A stretch of 64,000 bases of DNA from Ricinus communis (Eukaryota > Streptophyta > Magnoliopsida > Malpighiales > Euphorbiaceae). Shown here piece by piece: positions 45,635 to 57,202 of the stretch (within the stretch, counting starts at the first letter, position 1; every line of letters begins with the position of its first letter). The notes under the pieces were generated by a model that had not been told where the DNA came from, did no database searches, and saw nothing but the letters and a program-made list of their open reading frames with translations. The position numbers and the translations under genes are program-made. The stretch covers positions 14,822,802 through 14,886,801 of the forward strand of contig NC_063258.1 in assembly GCF_019578655.1 (NCBI RefSeq), given 5' to 3'.

Positions 45635-47123
45635 TGATAAGCATCATACTACACATGTTTTCATGCCCGATTGTTTACATTTTTATGCATGATTATCCTG
45701 TTTTATGCTAGAATCACCTGTCTTTTGTTTCCTTTCTCGTTTCAGGTCATTTTTGAAGGACACCATCAATAATCGAGGGAATACGTGTGATTACGAACCA
45801 AAATCCATCAAATTGGGTGAGAACTAGCACCCCGAGGGTTGAGCACGGCTTGGACTCCGGCCGTGCTGAATTAACAAGAGGCTATCCCCAATTGTGCCAT
45901 TTCAGCACGACTTCTGTAGCCACCACGGCCTCCAGCACGGCCTGTGGTGGCTTAGCACCGGCTTGGGCACGGCTTGGAAGGAGTCAACTCAACAGACTCC
46001 ACAGATTCAAGATCGCCTTTGGACTCACGGCCGTCTTGAATCATCACACTGGACTCGGTACTGTCTTTGAATCATCACTGACTGGACTCGTGGTGTTGAG
46101 TCAACTATATAGGCAATTTTGAGTTCTTTTGGAGGAGAGACGAATTTTGGACTCAATTCCAAGACACACACTTAATCAATTATTTCCTATACCTCAATTG
46201 TAGACCTTAAGAGATCAAATTCATCAATTGAAGGAGGGATTTCACTTGTTCCAACATCGAATTGAAGATCAAGACAAACTTTGGGAGCATTCAAGAGGCA
46301 ACTAGGGTTTGAGATTTCGAATTTGCAAATTTAGGGTTTCTCATTCAGCTTGAAAGAGAAGGGTGTACATGCCTTTAATTTTCTTTTCCTTATTTTGTTC
46401 CCTAATTGCTTTAACCATGAACATGAGTAGCTAGATCTTTTGAACCCATTGGGGTTCACCTTTGTTGATGGATTATGCTTAATTGTTAGTTTTATAATTG
46501 TCATTCTTGCAATCTTCTTGCTATTTAGTAATAAAAGTTTGATTCAGTTAATTTGAGACGTTGAATTAAATGTTTATTGGGTTGTTTCTTGACATTAAGA
46601 AATGCTTGTTACAACTGGACATTGAATAGTAAGGACTAGTAGTTAACACTTAGAGATAAGGTTGATTTACTCGCCGGATTAAGAATTAATAACTCTTAAT
46701 AGTTTTAAATCGTACTTAATGCTAATCATAGGAAGAGATTCCATTAGGTTAGTGCAGGTTTTGGAATTCGGTAAGCTCGAGAGAGGAACCGGGATTCAAT
46801 TCAAGATTTAGGCACGGGTAAGCAAGATCGGCAATCCATAAAATCCATCTTTAGAATTCCATCACTTAGGCTCCCTTTTGGGTTTGTTTCTCTCTTTGCA
46901 ATTGTCTTTTGATTGTCCGTTGTTCTTCATTTACTTATTTTCACTCATAACCATTAGCTGGTACGTTAGAACTTTCACACCCTATTTCAGACTAGATAAC
47001 ATAGCAAACGGTAGTAACTCTAGGTTCACCCGATCTCCAGGGATACGACCTTGATACTCACTAGTGCTAGGCTGCATCGGTAGGTTCACTGCCTTAGGTG
47101 TAGGTTGCATAAAGAGCCCATCA
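45635..47123 (+). repeat. Element B 3' LTR
   Basis: 1489 bp, TGATAAGCATCATACTAC to GAGCCCATCA. It differs from the 5' LTR mainly in the palindromic island (45840-46095) and in lacking the 67-bp duplication. Confidence 0.9.
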
Positions 47124-47789
47124 ATAGAGCATCAAGTAGACTTAATCTTCAAGTTACTAGTTGAAGAGCAATTGGGAACTCCATCAAACGCTACTGAATC
47201 CGAGGAACACTTAAGCGCCGTCACTTTGCGTTCAAGTGAGAATTTTTCTGGGTTATCTATTACATTTGACAATGATGCTTCTGTGCAGGACGATTTCTTG
47301 AACATGGAGATAAAACCAGAAAAGGAAGAGGCAAACATGATCCCTCTGAAAGACTACTACCAACAGGAACGTACAGTTGATGATGCTGAGTTGCAGTAAG
47401 AGGAATTTTTGGTGGATTTTCTACAAGTCCCTTCGATGATTGAAGATGAGCATGAGTTATCCAATGAAGAAGTCTTGGAAGAGCTCGAGTTTCTCCTAGC
47501 AAGTGAACCAAGCATAGGACTGGAGAAAACCATCGACATTCCTGAAGAAATTGCCCAACCGTCGATCCTTCCAATTGGTGAAACTTCAGCTTTCAAATTG
47601 GAAGAGCCCCTAGGGCATCATGACTACATGCAATTATATGAGGAGCGAGTTTTGCCCATCATACTGGCAGCTTGCTTGACAATCAGGAAGAGGAAATTGA
47701 CGATTATTCCTCTAAGCGGATACTTGAAGACATTTCCTTGGAAGAAGGATGGATGGTCGTCGATCACGCCCGTTTGCTTTTCATCATGA
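47124..47789 (+). pseudogene. Second A1 gag-derived ORF, 3' part
   Basis: Resumes with EHQVDLIFKLL of the coiled coil, then TLRSSE, the acidic region and IIPLSGYLKTFPWKKDGW, ending at a stop in the first hairpin stem. One in-frame stop (TAA 47397-47399). An overlapping frame (47672-47899, -1 relative) is also open, as in the other copies. Confidence 0.78.
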
Positions 47790-47845
47790 GTCCAGCTAAG
47801 AAGACTCATCACATCAAAAAGAAGTGCTTTTGGGAGGCACCCCAA
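47786..47845 (+). other. Double hairpin at former pol 3' end (second A1)
   Basis: ATGAGTC (47786-47792) with GACTCAT (47803-47809); TTGGG (47830-47834) with CCCAA (47841-47845). Confidence 0.6.
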
Positions 47846-48089
47846 TTTTTATCTTTAATCTCTAATATTTTAACCTTTTGTTTTGAAACATTTTATTAGG
47901 TTTAGTTTTCATATTTTATTTAATTTTTGTTTCAGGTTCGATTTTAATTCTTTATTTTATTATTTACAGCCACTCCTCTACCACAGACTAGCCAACGCCT
48001 TGATATACCTGCTGATGCACCTCTTTTCATTTTGGAGCTATATCAGGGCAGTATTAGTTCTTTTTCCTTTTTCATTTCTTATATTTTGT

Positions 48090-48122
48090 ACGCTAAGGAC
48101 AGTGTGTCCTTCAAGTGTGGGG
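48090..48122 (+). other. Proximal stem-loop plus G-rich tract (second A1)
   Basis: ACGCT, loop AAGGAC, AGTGT (48090-48105), then AAGTGTGGGG (48113-48122). One loop change and one stem mismatch relative to the first A1. Confidence 0.55.
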
Positions 48123-49379
48123 TGGGTGATATTTATCCCATCTCAGTTATTTGTTTATTCTTTGTGCAATGTTTTGTAAAATTTTGAAAATTTTTCACTT
48201 TGTTCGATGCTCTTACTGTTGACTTGCTTTTGAAATACTGTTTATGTCCATGTGATTGGGTAAAACCTATAGTGTTGAGTCTTGTGAAAGAATGTAAGAT
48301 AATTAGTTTTAGTTTTGCACTAAGATGCTTTGGTTTATTTAATTCTGTTTTGATGATTTTTGTATGGAACCTACTCAAAAGCACACTTGTGAGAAATTGA
48401 GCCTAAATTGTAAGCATACACTTTATATGCTTGTATTTATTTCTTATTAAGAGTGCTAATTACTGTCTTTACTTTTAGAACTTGCTCGGTAATGCTTGTG
48501 AGGGCCATAAGGAGAGTTTAATACTTTGGTATGATAGAGGCACTTAGGTTTTTCATTCTAGCCAAATAGCCTTCATTCGTTTATTGATTCTGTAGATAAC
48601 CCCCTCTTTCACCATTTTTTATCATATTTCATTGCCACTTAGTTTTATTCTGCTTTGGATTATGATTCTGCACATGAGTTATTTTTATTAAGAATTTTTG
48701 TCTTGGGAATAGTGTGGAATCTTATAGCAGCTTTCTTCAATCCAAAAGAAATTCACTCTATTATGTGAATGTTCTTCCCTTATGAAAATAGAATAAAAAA
48801 AAAAGAAAAAAAAGAAATAGAAGAATAAGAGGGAAAGGTGATGAAAAGAAAGAAAGTAAGTGAGCTAAACATTTTGATTTGATTCCTATTTCCCACCTTG
48901 GACTACTGTCTATTCTTTACCCATTGTGATCATTGTGGCTTGTGTGCAGGTCATGTATTTCATTGCAAAACACCATAGGTTCAACTCTTACCAAATTTAC
49001 CTACCCCTACCTAATCCCTATTACAACCCTTATAAAGACCTCTTGACATGGTTGTTGACTCTCCATAAGTGGTAGGAGTAGGATTTAAGAGCAAGCATAT
49101 AATAAGTAAGGCAGTAGTTAATGCATGAGCGGTTAAACACTACCCTTTAAACACTTTGAGTGATTTAGAATGAATCTGGTGAGGAGTTGGTTCTGAATAA
49201 TTTTGTTGAGACAGTATTTTGCGAATTATTGGCATCTTGGTTGTGATACTTGAATTGATTGCTTCGTTTCTTTTTGTTTGACTTACGCTTGTTAAGGATA
49301 TGTGCAGGAGCTCTCTAGCTTGTCTATCAGTTTAAGTGTTGTTCCTTAGTGGTTTATTTTCCTTATTTTACTTTTGATT

Positions 49380-49411
49380 GCTTGAGGACAAGCAATGAGC
49401 TAAGTATGGGG
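49380..49411 (+). other. Terminal GAGGAC stem-loop and probable polypurine tract (second A1)
   Basis: GCTT (49380-49383), loop GAGGAC, AAGC (49390-49393), then AAGTATGGGG (49402-49411). The LTR starts at 49417. Confidence 0.6.
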
Positions 49412-49416
49412 TTATT

Positions 49417-50850
49417 TGATGTGCGTAAAATACACACATCTAAATAGAGTTTTTAAGATTGATTTTATGGACATTTGGATGTGAATTGGTCCCAACACTC
49501 ACCCGTATGTTTGTGTGCATTAGGTCCAAAAGAAGTCAAAGAATGATAAAGGGAAGAAATGAAGCATAATTGGACGTCAAAAATGCCGATACAAGCTAAG
49601 TATGCGCATGAGGAAGCTGAACAGGGCTGTGTTGGTTTCAACACTGGTCGTGTTCCTAACATGGGCACCAACACGGGCTGTGTTGGGAGCATTACACATC
49701 AAAGAAAAAGAAGTTTTTAGGGAGCACAGCCATAGAGAGTAACACGGGCATAAACACCAGCCAACACGGGAATCAACATGGCTGTGTTGGCTGGCGACAG
49801 GGGGAATTAATTAAAGGAAAGAAGAGAGAAAAGAAAGAGAGCAGGGGAGAACGTCCCAAACCCTAATATTTCTCTCTCTAAGGGTTTTTTGAGCTGGAAC
49901 CAAGGGAAAAGGAGACTTGGATCAAGGTTTCAATCGGATTCCCTTCAACAATTGAAGATTGGGCGAGGTTCGTTGATTGGTTTTCAAATCAAGCAAGAGG
50001 AACAAGAATCGATTCAATTCGAGCAAGAGGAATTGGGGCTGTTCACTCTCATCCAAGGGTGTAATCGGATTTCTCTACCTTTACTCATTGTTGTAATTGA
50101 ATTCTTGTGGATTTTGATAATGAACATGATTAGCTAGATTAATTAAATCCATTGGGATTTCTTTACTATGTTGGCTTAATATTATATTGTTGGATTGTTT
50201 GGGTTAGTTTTGTATTCTTCTTGCTTTCAGTATTAATAAGATAATGCATTATTCATGAGATGTTGTGAATTGTGTGTTTAGATTTTTTTTTGTGATTGAG
50301 AAGTCCATTTGGCAATTGGAATTTTGAATAGTAAGAATTGGTTAATAATTGCTTAGAGATAAGGATAATTAACTAGCCGGATTAGAAATTAACAAAGCTT
50401 AATAGAGGCGGATTAAAGCTTAATGCTAATTTAAGAATCAATCATTAGGAAGAGATTCCAACTTTAGGTTATTAGATTTAGGAATTCGGTTATCGAGAGA
50501 GAGAAACTGAATTCGGTTAAGAATTCGTCCACGGGTAGCATAATTAGATTCAACAATCCTTTATCTTTTGTTTGATTGCCAACTATTTTAGGTTCCCTTT
50601 GGGTTTGCTCTCTTGCCTTAGTTATTTTAGTTATCAATTACTCTTGCATCTCCCTTAGAACTTAGCTTGTAGCTATTAGTTAGTTTAGAAATTATTCATC
50701 ACTCATTTTAGGTTAATATAACAAAGAACAAAGGAGTAACTTTGGGCTTTCACTTTCCCGAGGATTACGACCTTGATACTCGCCATTAGTGCTAGACTGC
50801 ATCGATTGGTACACTGCCTTAGATTATAGCTGCATAGATAGCAACCATCA
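49417..50850 (+). repeat. Second A1 3' LTR
   Basis: 1434 bp, TGATGTGCGTAAAATACAC to GCAACCATCA, full length, followed by the ATCTC target duplication. Palindromic island at about 49620-49800. Late block near 50750-50815. Confidence 0.92.
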
Positions 50851-51035
50851 ATCTCCATCATTCCATGTTCCTTTAGGCATGAGGACTCCTAGTGACACAA
50901 GAATTGGCATAAGGAATCATGGAAATACAATTGACAAGCTTGACCGGTGGCATGAGCAATACTTATCAATATTCATGCTCGCGAGCATAGACTTATCACT
51001 TACATTCTTCTTTTCTTTTCTGTTTTGTTGATCAT
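50851..51035 (-). repeat. Satellite block 7
   Basis: Reverse copy continuing from 31229: CCATCATTCCATGTTCC, TAGGCATGAGGACTCC, CAAGCTTGACCGGTGGC. It ends at a chromovirus fragment. Confidence 0.78.
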
Positions 51036-51282
51036 GTATTGATACCATTGATATGGAGCCTCCATGAATAAGCTTGAGAACCCCTTTTTGAATTGTAGAC
51101 CCCCAACACATTAACATGAAAACCCCAAGAACAAATTCGGTTCAACCCCTAAGAAAGGTTAGAAAACAGATTACTTAGAAAGATGATCAAGAATTAGAAT
51201 TTAGAAACCTTGTTCCTAAATCCCAATTTTGAAGCACTCCACAAGATGATGATCAATCTAACTGAATGTTTCTTAAGCATAC
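51036..51282 (-). repeat. Chromovirus PBS/LTR fragment
   Basis: Contains TGATACCA (51040-51047, the remnant of a tRNA-Met PBS) and about 234 bp matching the LTR at 27857-28087 (AATAAGCTTGAGAACCCC to TTTCTTAAGCAT). It is broken by the Tekay-type element at 51283. Confidence 0.65.
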
Positions 51283-53572
51283 TGTCACACCCCTGTTACA
51301 TGCTAACCAACAGACATTAGTGAGGTAGCATACAAGCGTCGTAGACTATATACTACATGTAGATAGGTCAATATGCAGATTGCTAAGAATCAAGACATAA
51401 GGTTATTAACATATAAACATATGATTATACTTAAACATCATTTAACAAGTATTCAAAACATCTTCTTATGCCTTATAAGGCACAGTTCCATATACATCAC
51501 ATAACTGCATACAAAATGCATCAGGAGGAGACTCCACAAAACTGGCCCAAGCTGACAGAACTATTAAAAGCTAGACTTCGGATACAACCAACGGATGCAC
51601 TACTATTTACAAACCTGAAAAGAAAAATTTTAGAGAGGGGTGAGCCTCCAGCTCAGTAAATAAATAATCAACATAATCTATATCACATACACTTAATACA
51701 ATTTCCACCCAATCACATAACTTACCATGATTCATAATTTAGCCATAAATTCATACCATTCTACACAATTCATTACAACCATCATAAAAAAAATATAATT
51801 CAACAATTATGGTTAGTTCTCACGGCTTCTGGATCCCTTTTATTGTGCTGCTCCGCCTCATCCTCATCTATCGCACACGTAAGCTGCTCCGCCTCATCCT
51901 CACATTACATACTTTTATAGCCTCTCTAGGCTTTAGCCTCCCAAGGCTTTATATATATATATTTTTCACAGGGAATCCACCATTCACATGCACATATGCA
52001 CTTAACGTCACAATTAAATCATTTCACTTATATCATATTGAAGCAATAACAATTGTTCCACTCAACACCAATCATTTCCATCTCATTTATTCAAACATAA
52101 CACAATATTAAGCAAACACAACCATTCGCGGAACATTTGATTAAATATATGAATATGTCAAATATTAACTATTTACTTACTTAAAATACACTTATTTCTT
52201 CAGCATAGAAGAGCCTCCTTTCTCCACAACTTCCTTTCCAGACCTTTGAGTTCCTGTTAACACATTCATCAATCCAAATATTCATGTAAATGCTAGTTCT
52301 AATGCATTACAAGATCATCCCCTCTCTAATTCATAGGTCTAACTCTTCCACTAAGACTCTTAATTACTATTTTAATATCATATAAACATGTTCCATCTAG
52401 CTATATACCAATTTAACTCAAATTAACATCAAATAAATTGCATAAAACTAATCTCCAACATCTCTGTTTTGTAGACAGAATTTAGTACCAAAGTATATTT
52501 ATTGCTGGACAAAATTGGCTTAATACAAAATTCTCGTATTAAATAGACATATACTTTTATGTGTCTAGTTTCATCTCCACAAATAATTACTCAATTTCGA
52601 CTTCTATAGATTTAATTATTCCCAAATTACTGAGCAAGGGTCATACAGCTAGTTATACCTGAGCAGCAACCTATTTGCTCAATTTAAGCAACCAAAACGG
52701 CAAATTAGAAAAATCACAAAACTACAAAGTTATAGAGGACTCTTCAAAATTTCCATAGACAGCAATTAAGCTTAATTTGGACTTATATAACGCATGTTAT
52801 GCCTAAAATATAGAACATCAAGGTTGTTGGAATTTGGACAGTTTTCTGTCTTGACATACTTAAACTTAAATCAAGCTTAATCTCTATGCAATCATTCAAC
52901 ACTCTACTAATTCATGATAATCAAACTTTTAATTAATCAATGAAAGCATCAATTGAAGTTTTCTCAATTTATAATCAAGAACCCTAATGACAAATTAATA
53001 ATACTCAAGTAACAACTCACTAATTTCAGCTTTTGGGTTGCTAATATGCTTAAATCCTTTAGCTTTAGCTTGTCTCCTTCAATAGTTGGTAAAATCCTAT
53101 CTTAATCTTAAGTTTTTCTAGGTATTTCACTCCTCTCTCTTGTTCCAAATTTTGAGTTTTTGGCCATGTACGAATTTTAGAGAAATGAAGAGGTAAAATG
53201 AGCTTGCTCATGGTTCCAATTTCTAAGATTCATCTGTCAATGCCACCACCTACTTAAACTAGTTTTATCATCCTAAATTAATTCTTACTAACCATACATA
53301 GGTACTAACTTTTAATTGTGTCTTTTAAGTCCAATCTATTTATCCATCCTTCAACTATTGGTTCAATTAAGTCTTAAGGCTTAATACACATAACCCAAGC
53401 ACTTAATCAACTTATCTAAATTAATAATCTAATATCATGTTTCTTATTCTCTACTTATAATTAATATATATCTATTCTCATAAAATAAAAATATTATTAA
53501 TTTACCATCATATGCCCAATGATTAAATATAAATGCACATAACATGTATGATGAGAAAATACAGGCGTTACA
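51283..53572 (-). repeat. Tekay-type 3' LTR
   Basis: 2290 bp, minus strand TGTAACGCCTG to GGGGTGTGACA. It matches 58371-60262 with scattered substitutions and small indels of several percent, so this insertion is older than A2 or B. Confidence 0.88.
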
Positions 53573-53591
53573 ACTCTCCCTTCCTTAAGAA
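53573..53591 (-). other. Tekay-type polypurine tract
   Basis: The minus strand reads TTAAGGAAGGGAGAGT directly before the LTR start TGTAACGCC. Confidence 0.75.
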
Positions 53592-53594
53592 ATT

Positions 53595-54156
53595 TCATCC
53601 CCGAAATTTTAACAACTCACCAACATTACTATGGAATAGATGCGGATACTTTTGTCTCATATGCTCTTCCACTTCCCAAGTTGCTTCTCTTGGTGAATGA
53701 TGATCCACTTAATTTTGACCATAGGAATGTCTTTATTTCTCAATTTCTTAACCTTCGGTCAAGAATTTCTATCAGTTCTTCCACATATGTCAACTTTTCT
53801 GTGATTTCTATCTCTGGCTCTAGAATGATATGACTAGGATTTGATCTATATCGCCTCAACATAGAAACGTGAAAAACATCATGAATAGAAGACAACTCTG
53901 TAGGTAATGCTAACCTATAAGCCAATGGTCCAACTCTTTCAATAATTTCATAAGGTCCTACATACCTCGGACTCAATTTCCCTTGTTTACCAAACCTTAA
54001 TATTCCTTTCCATGGCGATACCCGTAAGAAAACTTTATCACCCATAATATATTCCATTTCCCTTCGATGCAAATCAGCATAACTCTTTTGTCTGTCGTGT
54101 GCTACTTTCAAATTCTTTTTAACTATCTCTATTTTATCCACTGTTTCTTGTACCAA
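53595..54156 (-). pseudogene. Tekay-type integrase C-terminus and chromodomain
   Basis: 54156-53740 encodes KSYADLHRREMEYIMGDKVF, KLSPRYVGPYEIIERVG, YRLALPTELSSIHDVFHVS, MLRRYRSNPSHII and LTYVEELIEILDRR. A stop follows, and in shifted frames come RNKDIPMVKIKW and REATWEVEEHMRQKYPHLF, the end of a chromodomain. Chromodomains of this group are thought to steer integration to marked chromatin. The reading ends at 53595. Confidence 0.82.
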
Positions 54157-54834
54157 TTATAGACCTTCAAGCTGTCTTAAACCATCAACATCCCAGCATA
54201 CTGGACTTCTACATTTCCTCCCGTACAAAGCTTCATATGGAGCCATACCGATACTAGAATGAAAACTATTGTTATATGCAAATTCCATCTGTGGTAAGTA
54301 ATCATCCCAGTTACCCTTGAACTCAAGTGTGCAAGCCCTCATCATATCTTCTTATGTCTGAATAGTTCTTTCTGATTGCCTATCTGTTTTAGGATGAAAA
54401 GCTGTACTGAGATGAAGCTTAGTACCATATGCTTTCTGCAAACTCTCCCAGAAACAAGAAGTAAATCTAGAATCCCTATCTCATACAATAGATATAGGCA
54501 CACCATGCAATCTAACAATCTCAGAAATATACAATTCAACAAGTTTTTCAAGTGAATTTATTTGCTTCAAAGGTAAGAAATGAGCATATTTAGTGAGTCG
54601 ATCAATAATTACCCAAATAGCATCATGCTTGTTAAATGTACGCGGCAATCCCAAAACAAAATCCATAGTAATCTTGTCCCACTTCCACACAGGTATAGAT
54701 AAAGAATGAAGTTTACCTGCAGGTGCCTGGTGCTCTCCTTTCACTTGCTGACATGTCAAACACTTACTCACAAATTCTGCCACATCCTTCTTCATTGTCG
54801 GCCACCAATAATAAGGCTTCAAACTTTTGTACAT
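54157..54834 (-). pseudogene. Tekay-type integrase catalytic core
   Basis: The Cys half of the HHCC motif is SKCLTCQQVKGEHQAP. The catalytic residues are in ITMDFVLGLPR (first Asp), DRDSRF (second Asp, just after an in-frame TGA near 54482) and [10 protein letters not shown] (Glu). EFAYNNSFHSSIGMAPYEAL and YGRKCRSPVCW follow. Stops occur near 54482, 54350 and 54157. All three catalytic acids are still readable. Confidence 0.83.
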
Positions 54835-55607
54835 TTGGTACTTCCAAGATGCATTGCATAAGGTACACAGTGCGCTTCATGCATGATTTCCTTTCTCAAA
54901 TCCCTTGCATCAGGTACACATACACAATTTCTATTCAATAACACACCATCATCTTTCAGCACAAATTGTGTATCCTTTCCTTCTTGTACTCTACCCTTCA
55001 TCCTTTGCAAATAAGAATCTTCACACTGTGCATCTTTAATTTTATCTCCAATCAAAGGCTTTACTTGTAATGTGGCTAACAGGACATCGTCATAAACATA
55101 AAACTTCACATCCATAGCTCTAAGTGCAACTAAATATTCCACATTGTAACAAATCATACTTGAAAAGTTTTCCACTGTCTTCCTACTTAAAGCATCAGCA
55201 ACAACATTTGCTTTTCCAGGATGATAATGAATAGTGCAATCATAATCCTTCAAAAGCTCAATCCATCTTCGTTGTCTCAGATTCAACTCTTTTTGCATAG
55301 GGATATATTTCATACTCTTATGATCAGTAAATATCTGAAATGTCTCCCCGTATAAATAATGTCGCCATATCTTCAATGCATGTACAATAGCTGCTAATTC
55401 AAGATCATGCATAGGATAATTCAGTTCATGAGGTCGCAATTGTCTTGAAACATAAGTTATAACCTTCCCATGCTGCATTAAGACATGTCCAAGTCCTTGC
55501 CTAGAAGCATTAGTATATACAACATAAACTCCATTTTCAGATGGGAATGCAAGTATTGGTGTAGTAGTAAGCCTTTTCTTCAACTCTTGAAAATTTTGAT
55601 CACACAA
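54819..55607 (-). pseudogene. Tekay-type RNase H and integrase N-terminus
   Basis: Starts in the RT connection ([18 protein letters not shown]). RNase H follows, with [13 protein letters not shown], where the first catalytic Asp (TDAS) is Asn. [20 protein letters not shown] keeps its Glu and FTDHKSMKY its Asp. ADALSRK ends the domain. The integrase zinc-binding His pair is in [11 protein letters not shown]. The frame shifts at TKCTKV, and the next frame (54834) continues with the integrase. Confidence 0.85.
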
Positions 55608-55616
55608 CTCAGTCCA

Positions 55617-56184
55617 CTAGAATGGCACATTCTTCTTTAACAAAGTTGTGAGAGGCTTAGCAATAATTGAAAAATCTTTTACAAATCTTCTATAATAGCC
55701 AGCTAACCCAAGAAATCTTCGAAGTTCAGAAACATTTCTAGGCGGTTCCCATTCAATAATTGCTTTAATCTTTGATGAATCTGGTTGCACTCCATGTTTA
55801 GAAATAATATGCCCTAAGAATGCAATTTCCTCCATCCAAAACTCACATTTGTTGAATTTTCCATATAACTATTTTTCCCTCAAAATTTGTAAAACAATTC
55901 TCAAGTGTTGTTCATGCTCTTCTAGGCTTCTAGAGTAAATCAGAATATCATCAATCAACACAAACAAAGTGATCAAAATATGGCTGGAAAGTCTTGTTCA
56001 TCAGTGACATAAAAGCAGCAGGAGCATTTGTTAACCAAAATGGCATCACAATAAATTCATAATGCCCATACCTTATTCTGAATGCTGTTTTGGCAATAGA
56101 TTTCTCTTCAACTCGGAGTTGCCAATAACCTGATCTTAAATCAATTTTAGAGAACACAGTTGCACCTTTTAACTGATCAAGCAA
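55617..56184 (-). pseudogene. Tekay-type reverse transcriptase palm and thumb
   Basis: 56184-55951 encodes [19 protein letters not shown] (first catalytic Asp), [11 protein letters not shown] and [14 protein letters not shown] one-base frameshift near 55955 falls exactly at the active-site loop: one frame reads FVCVD and stops, the neighbouring frame reads [11 protein letters not shown] with both Asp intact. 55835-55617 continues with [17 protein letters not shown] and [16 protein letters not shown]. Confidence 0.85.
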
Positions 56185-56188
56185 ATCA

Positions 56189-57202
56189 TCAATTTCTTGG
56201 CAATGGATATTTATTCTTCACTGTAATCCTATTCAATTGCCTATAATCAATACATAATCGCATACTACCATCCTTTTCTTCACAAACAGAATCGGGTGCT
56301 CCCCAAGGTGAAGTACTTGGCCTGATGAAACCTTTATCAAGCAACTCTTCTAATTGCTTCTTCAATTCTTTCAATTGCAATGGAGCCATTCTGTATGGTG
56401 CAATAGAAATAGGTGTCGCGCCAGGGATGATGTCAATCTCAAAATCAACGTCTCGATTTGGTGGGAAACCAGGCAAATCATCTAAGAATACGTTAGGAAA
56501 TTCTCTAACCACTGGAATGTCTAATACCCCTGGACTGACCTTAGTAGTATCTACAAAACTAATTAGATATGCTTCACATCCATCTTTAACTAATTGACAT
56601 GCAGTCACAACTGAAATCAAACAATTAGGAATTGTCTTCCTTTCACCCACCATTAATGTTTTCATTTCTCCTTGTATTTCCATAGCCACTTCCTTCGTTT
56701 TACAATCAACAATAGCATGATTTCTTGATAACCAATCCATCCCCAAAATAACATCAAACTCTCTAAGATTAATAACAACCAAATCTGCATGTAGTTTGAC
56801 ACTATCTACTACTACAGGACATGATCTCACTATCGTATTTACTGTGATAATACCCCCAGCAGGCATAGATACATATATATCATAACCTAATGCCTTTATA
56901 TTACCATGAACATGCGATGCAAAATCATGTGATATGAATGAACATGTGGATCCAGGATCAATAAGAACATGTGCATCATAATCATGAATAGAAAGTATAC
57001 CAATAACAATTTCAGGTGCTACAAATGCTTCATTTCTAGTAGTAGCAAATACTCTAGCTTGTGCTTGAGGTTGACCAATATGTTCTGATGGTGTTGCTGA
57101 AATAGTTAAACCTCCTCTACGACCTCTTCCCTCCTGCCTCTGAACCAACTGGGATATTTTCACCAACACTACTCTGACCCACTGTATAAGATTCTCCAAC
57201 AT
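56189..57202 (-). pseudogene. Tekay-type protease and RT N-terminus
   Basis: A 337-codon open frame. The protease motif is [14 protein letters not shown], the DPGST form usual for this lineage, with [15 protein letters not shown] as the distal strand. The linker [19 protein letters not shown] and [19 protein letters not shown] leads into RT with [13 protein letters not shown] and [15 protein letters not shown] frame change follows at KYPLPR. Confidence 0.88.

Larger units (their letters stand above)
39387..47123 (+). mobile_element. Element B: Athila retrotransposon with pol deleted after protease
   Basis: 5' LTR 39387-40912, PBS 40919-40936 (degenerate), gag 41066-42415, degenerate gag-protease linker, protease 42899-43690, 3' region, 3' LTR 45635-47123. 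RT, RNase H and integrase are absent: coding similarity stops after protease and the next recognisable sequence is the hairpin region at the pol 3' end (43715-43762). It lies in the gag of the second A1. There is no clean 5-bp target duplication: left flank TAATT, right flank ATAGA. Confidence 0.88.
47790..49416 (+). other. Second A1 3' non-coding region
   Basis: Co-linear with 17127-18722. Proximal stem-loop 48090-48122 (ACGCT, AAGGAC, AGTGT), purine tract 48785-48858, terminal stem-loop 49380-49411 (GCTT, GAGGAC, AAGC, then AAGTATGGGG). No conserved long ORF. Confidence 0.7.
31230..50850 (+). mobile_element. Second A1 element, split by two nested insertions
   Basis: Outer ends TGATGTGCGTA (31230) and GCAACCATCA (50850), with perfect target duplications ATCTC at 31225-31229 and 50851-50855. 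Its own parts are LTR 31230-31815 plus 38213-38722, PBS 38729-38746, gag-derived ORF 38886-39386 plus 47124-47789, 3' region 47790-49416 and 3' LTR 49417-50850. A2 lies inside its 5' LTR and element B inside its gag. Without the inserts the element would be about 5.5 kb, matching the copy at 14381-19809. Confidence 0.9.
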
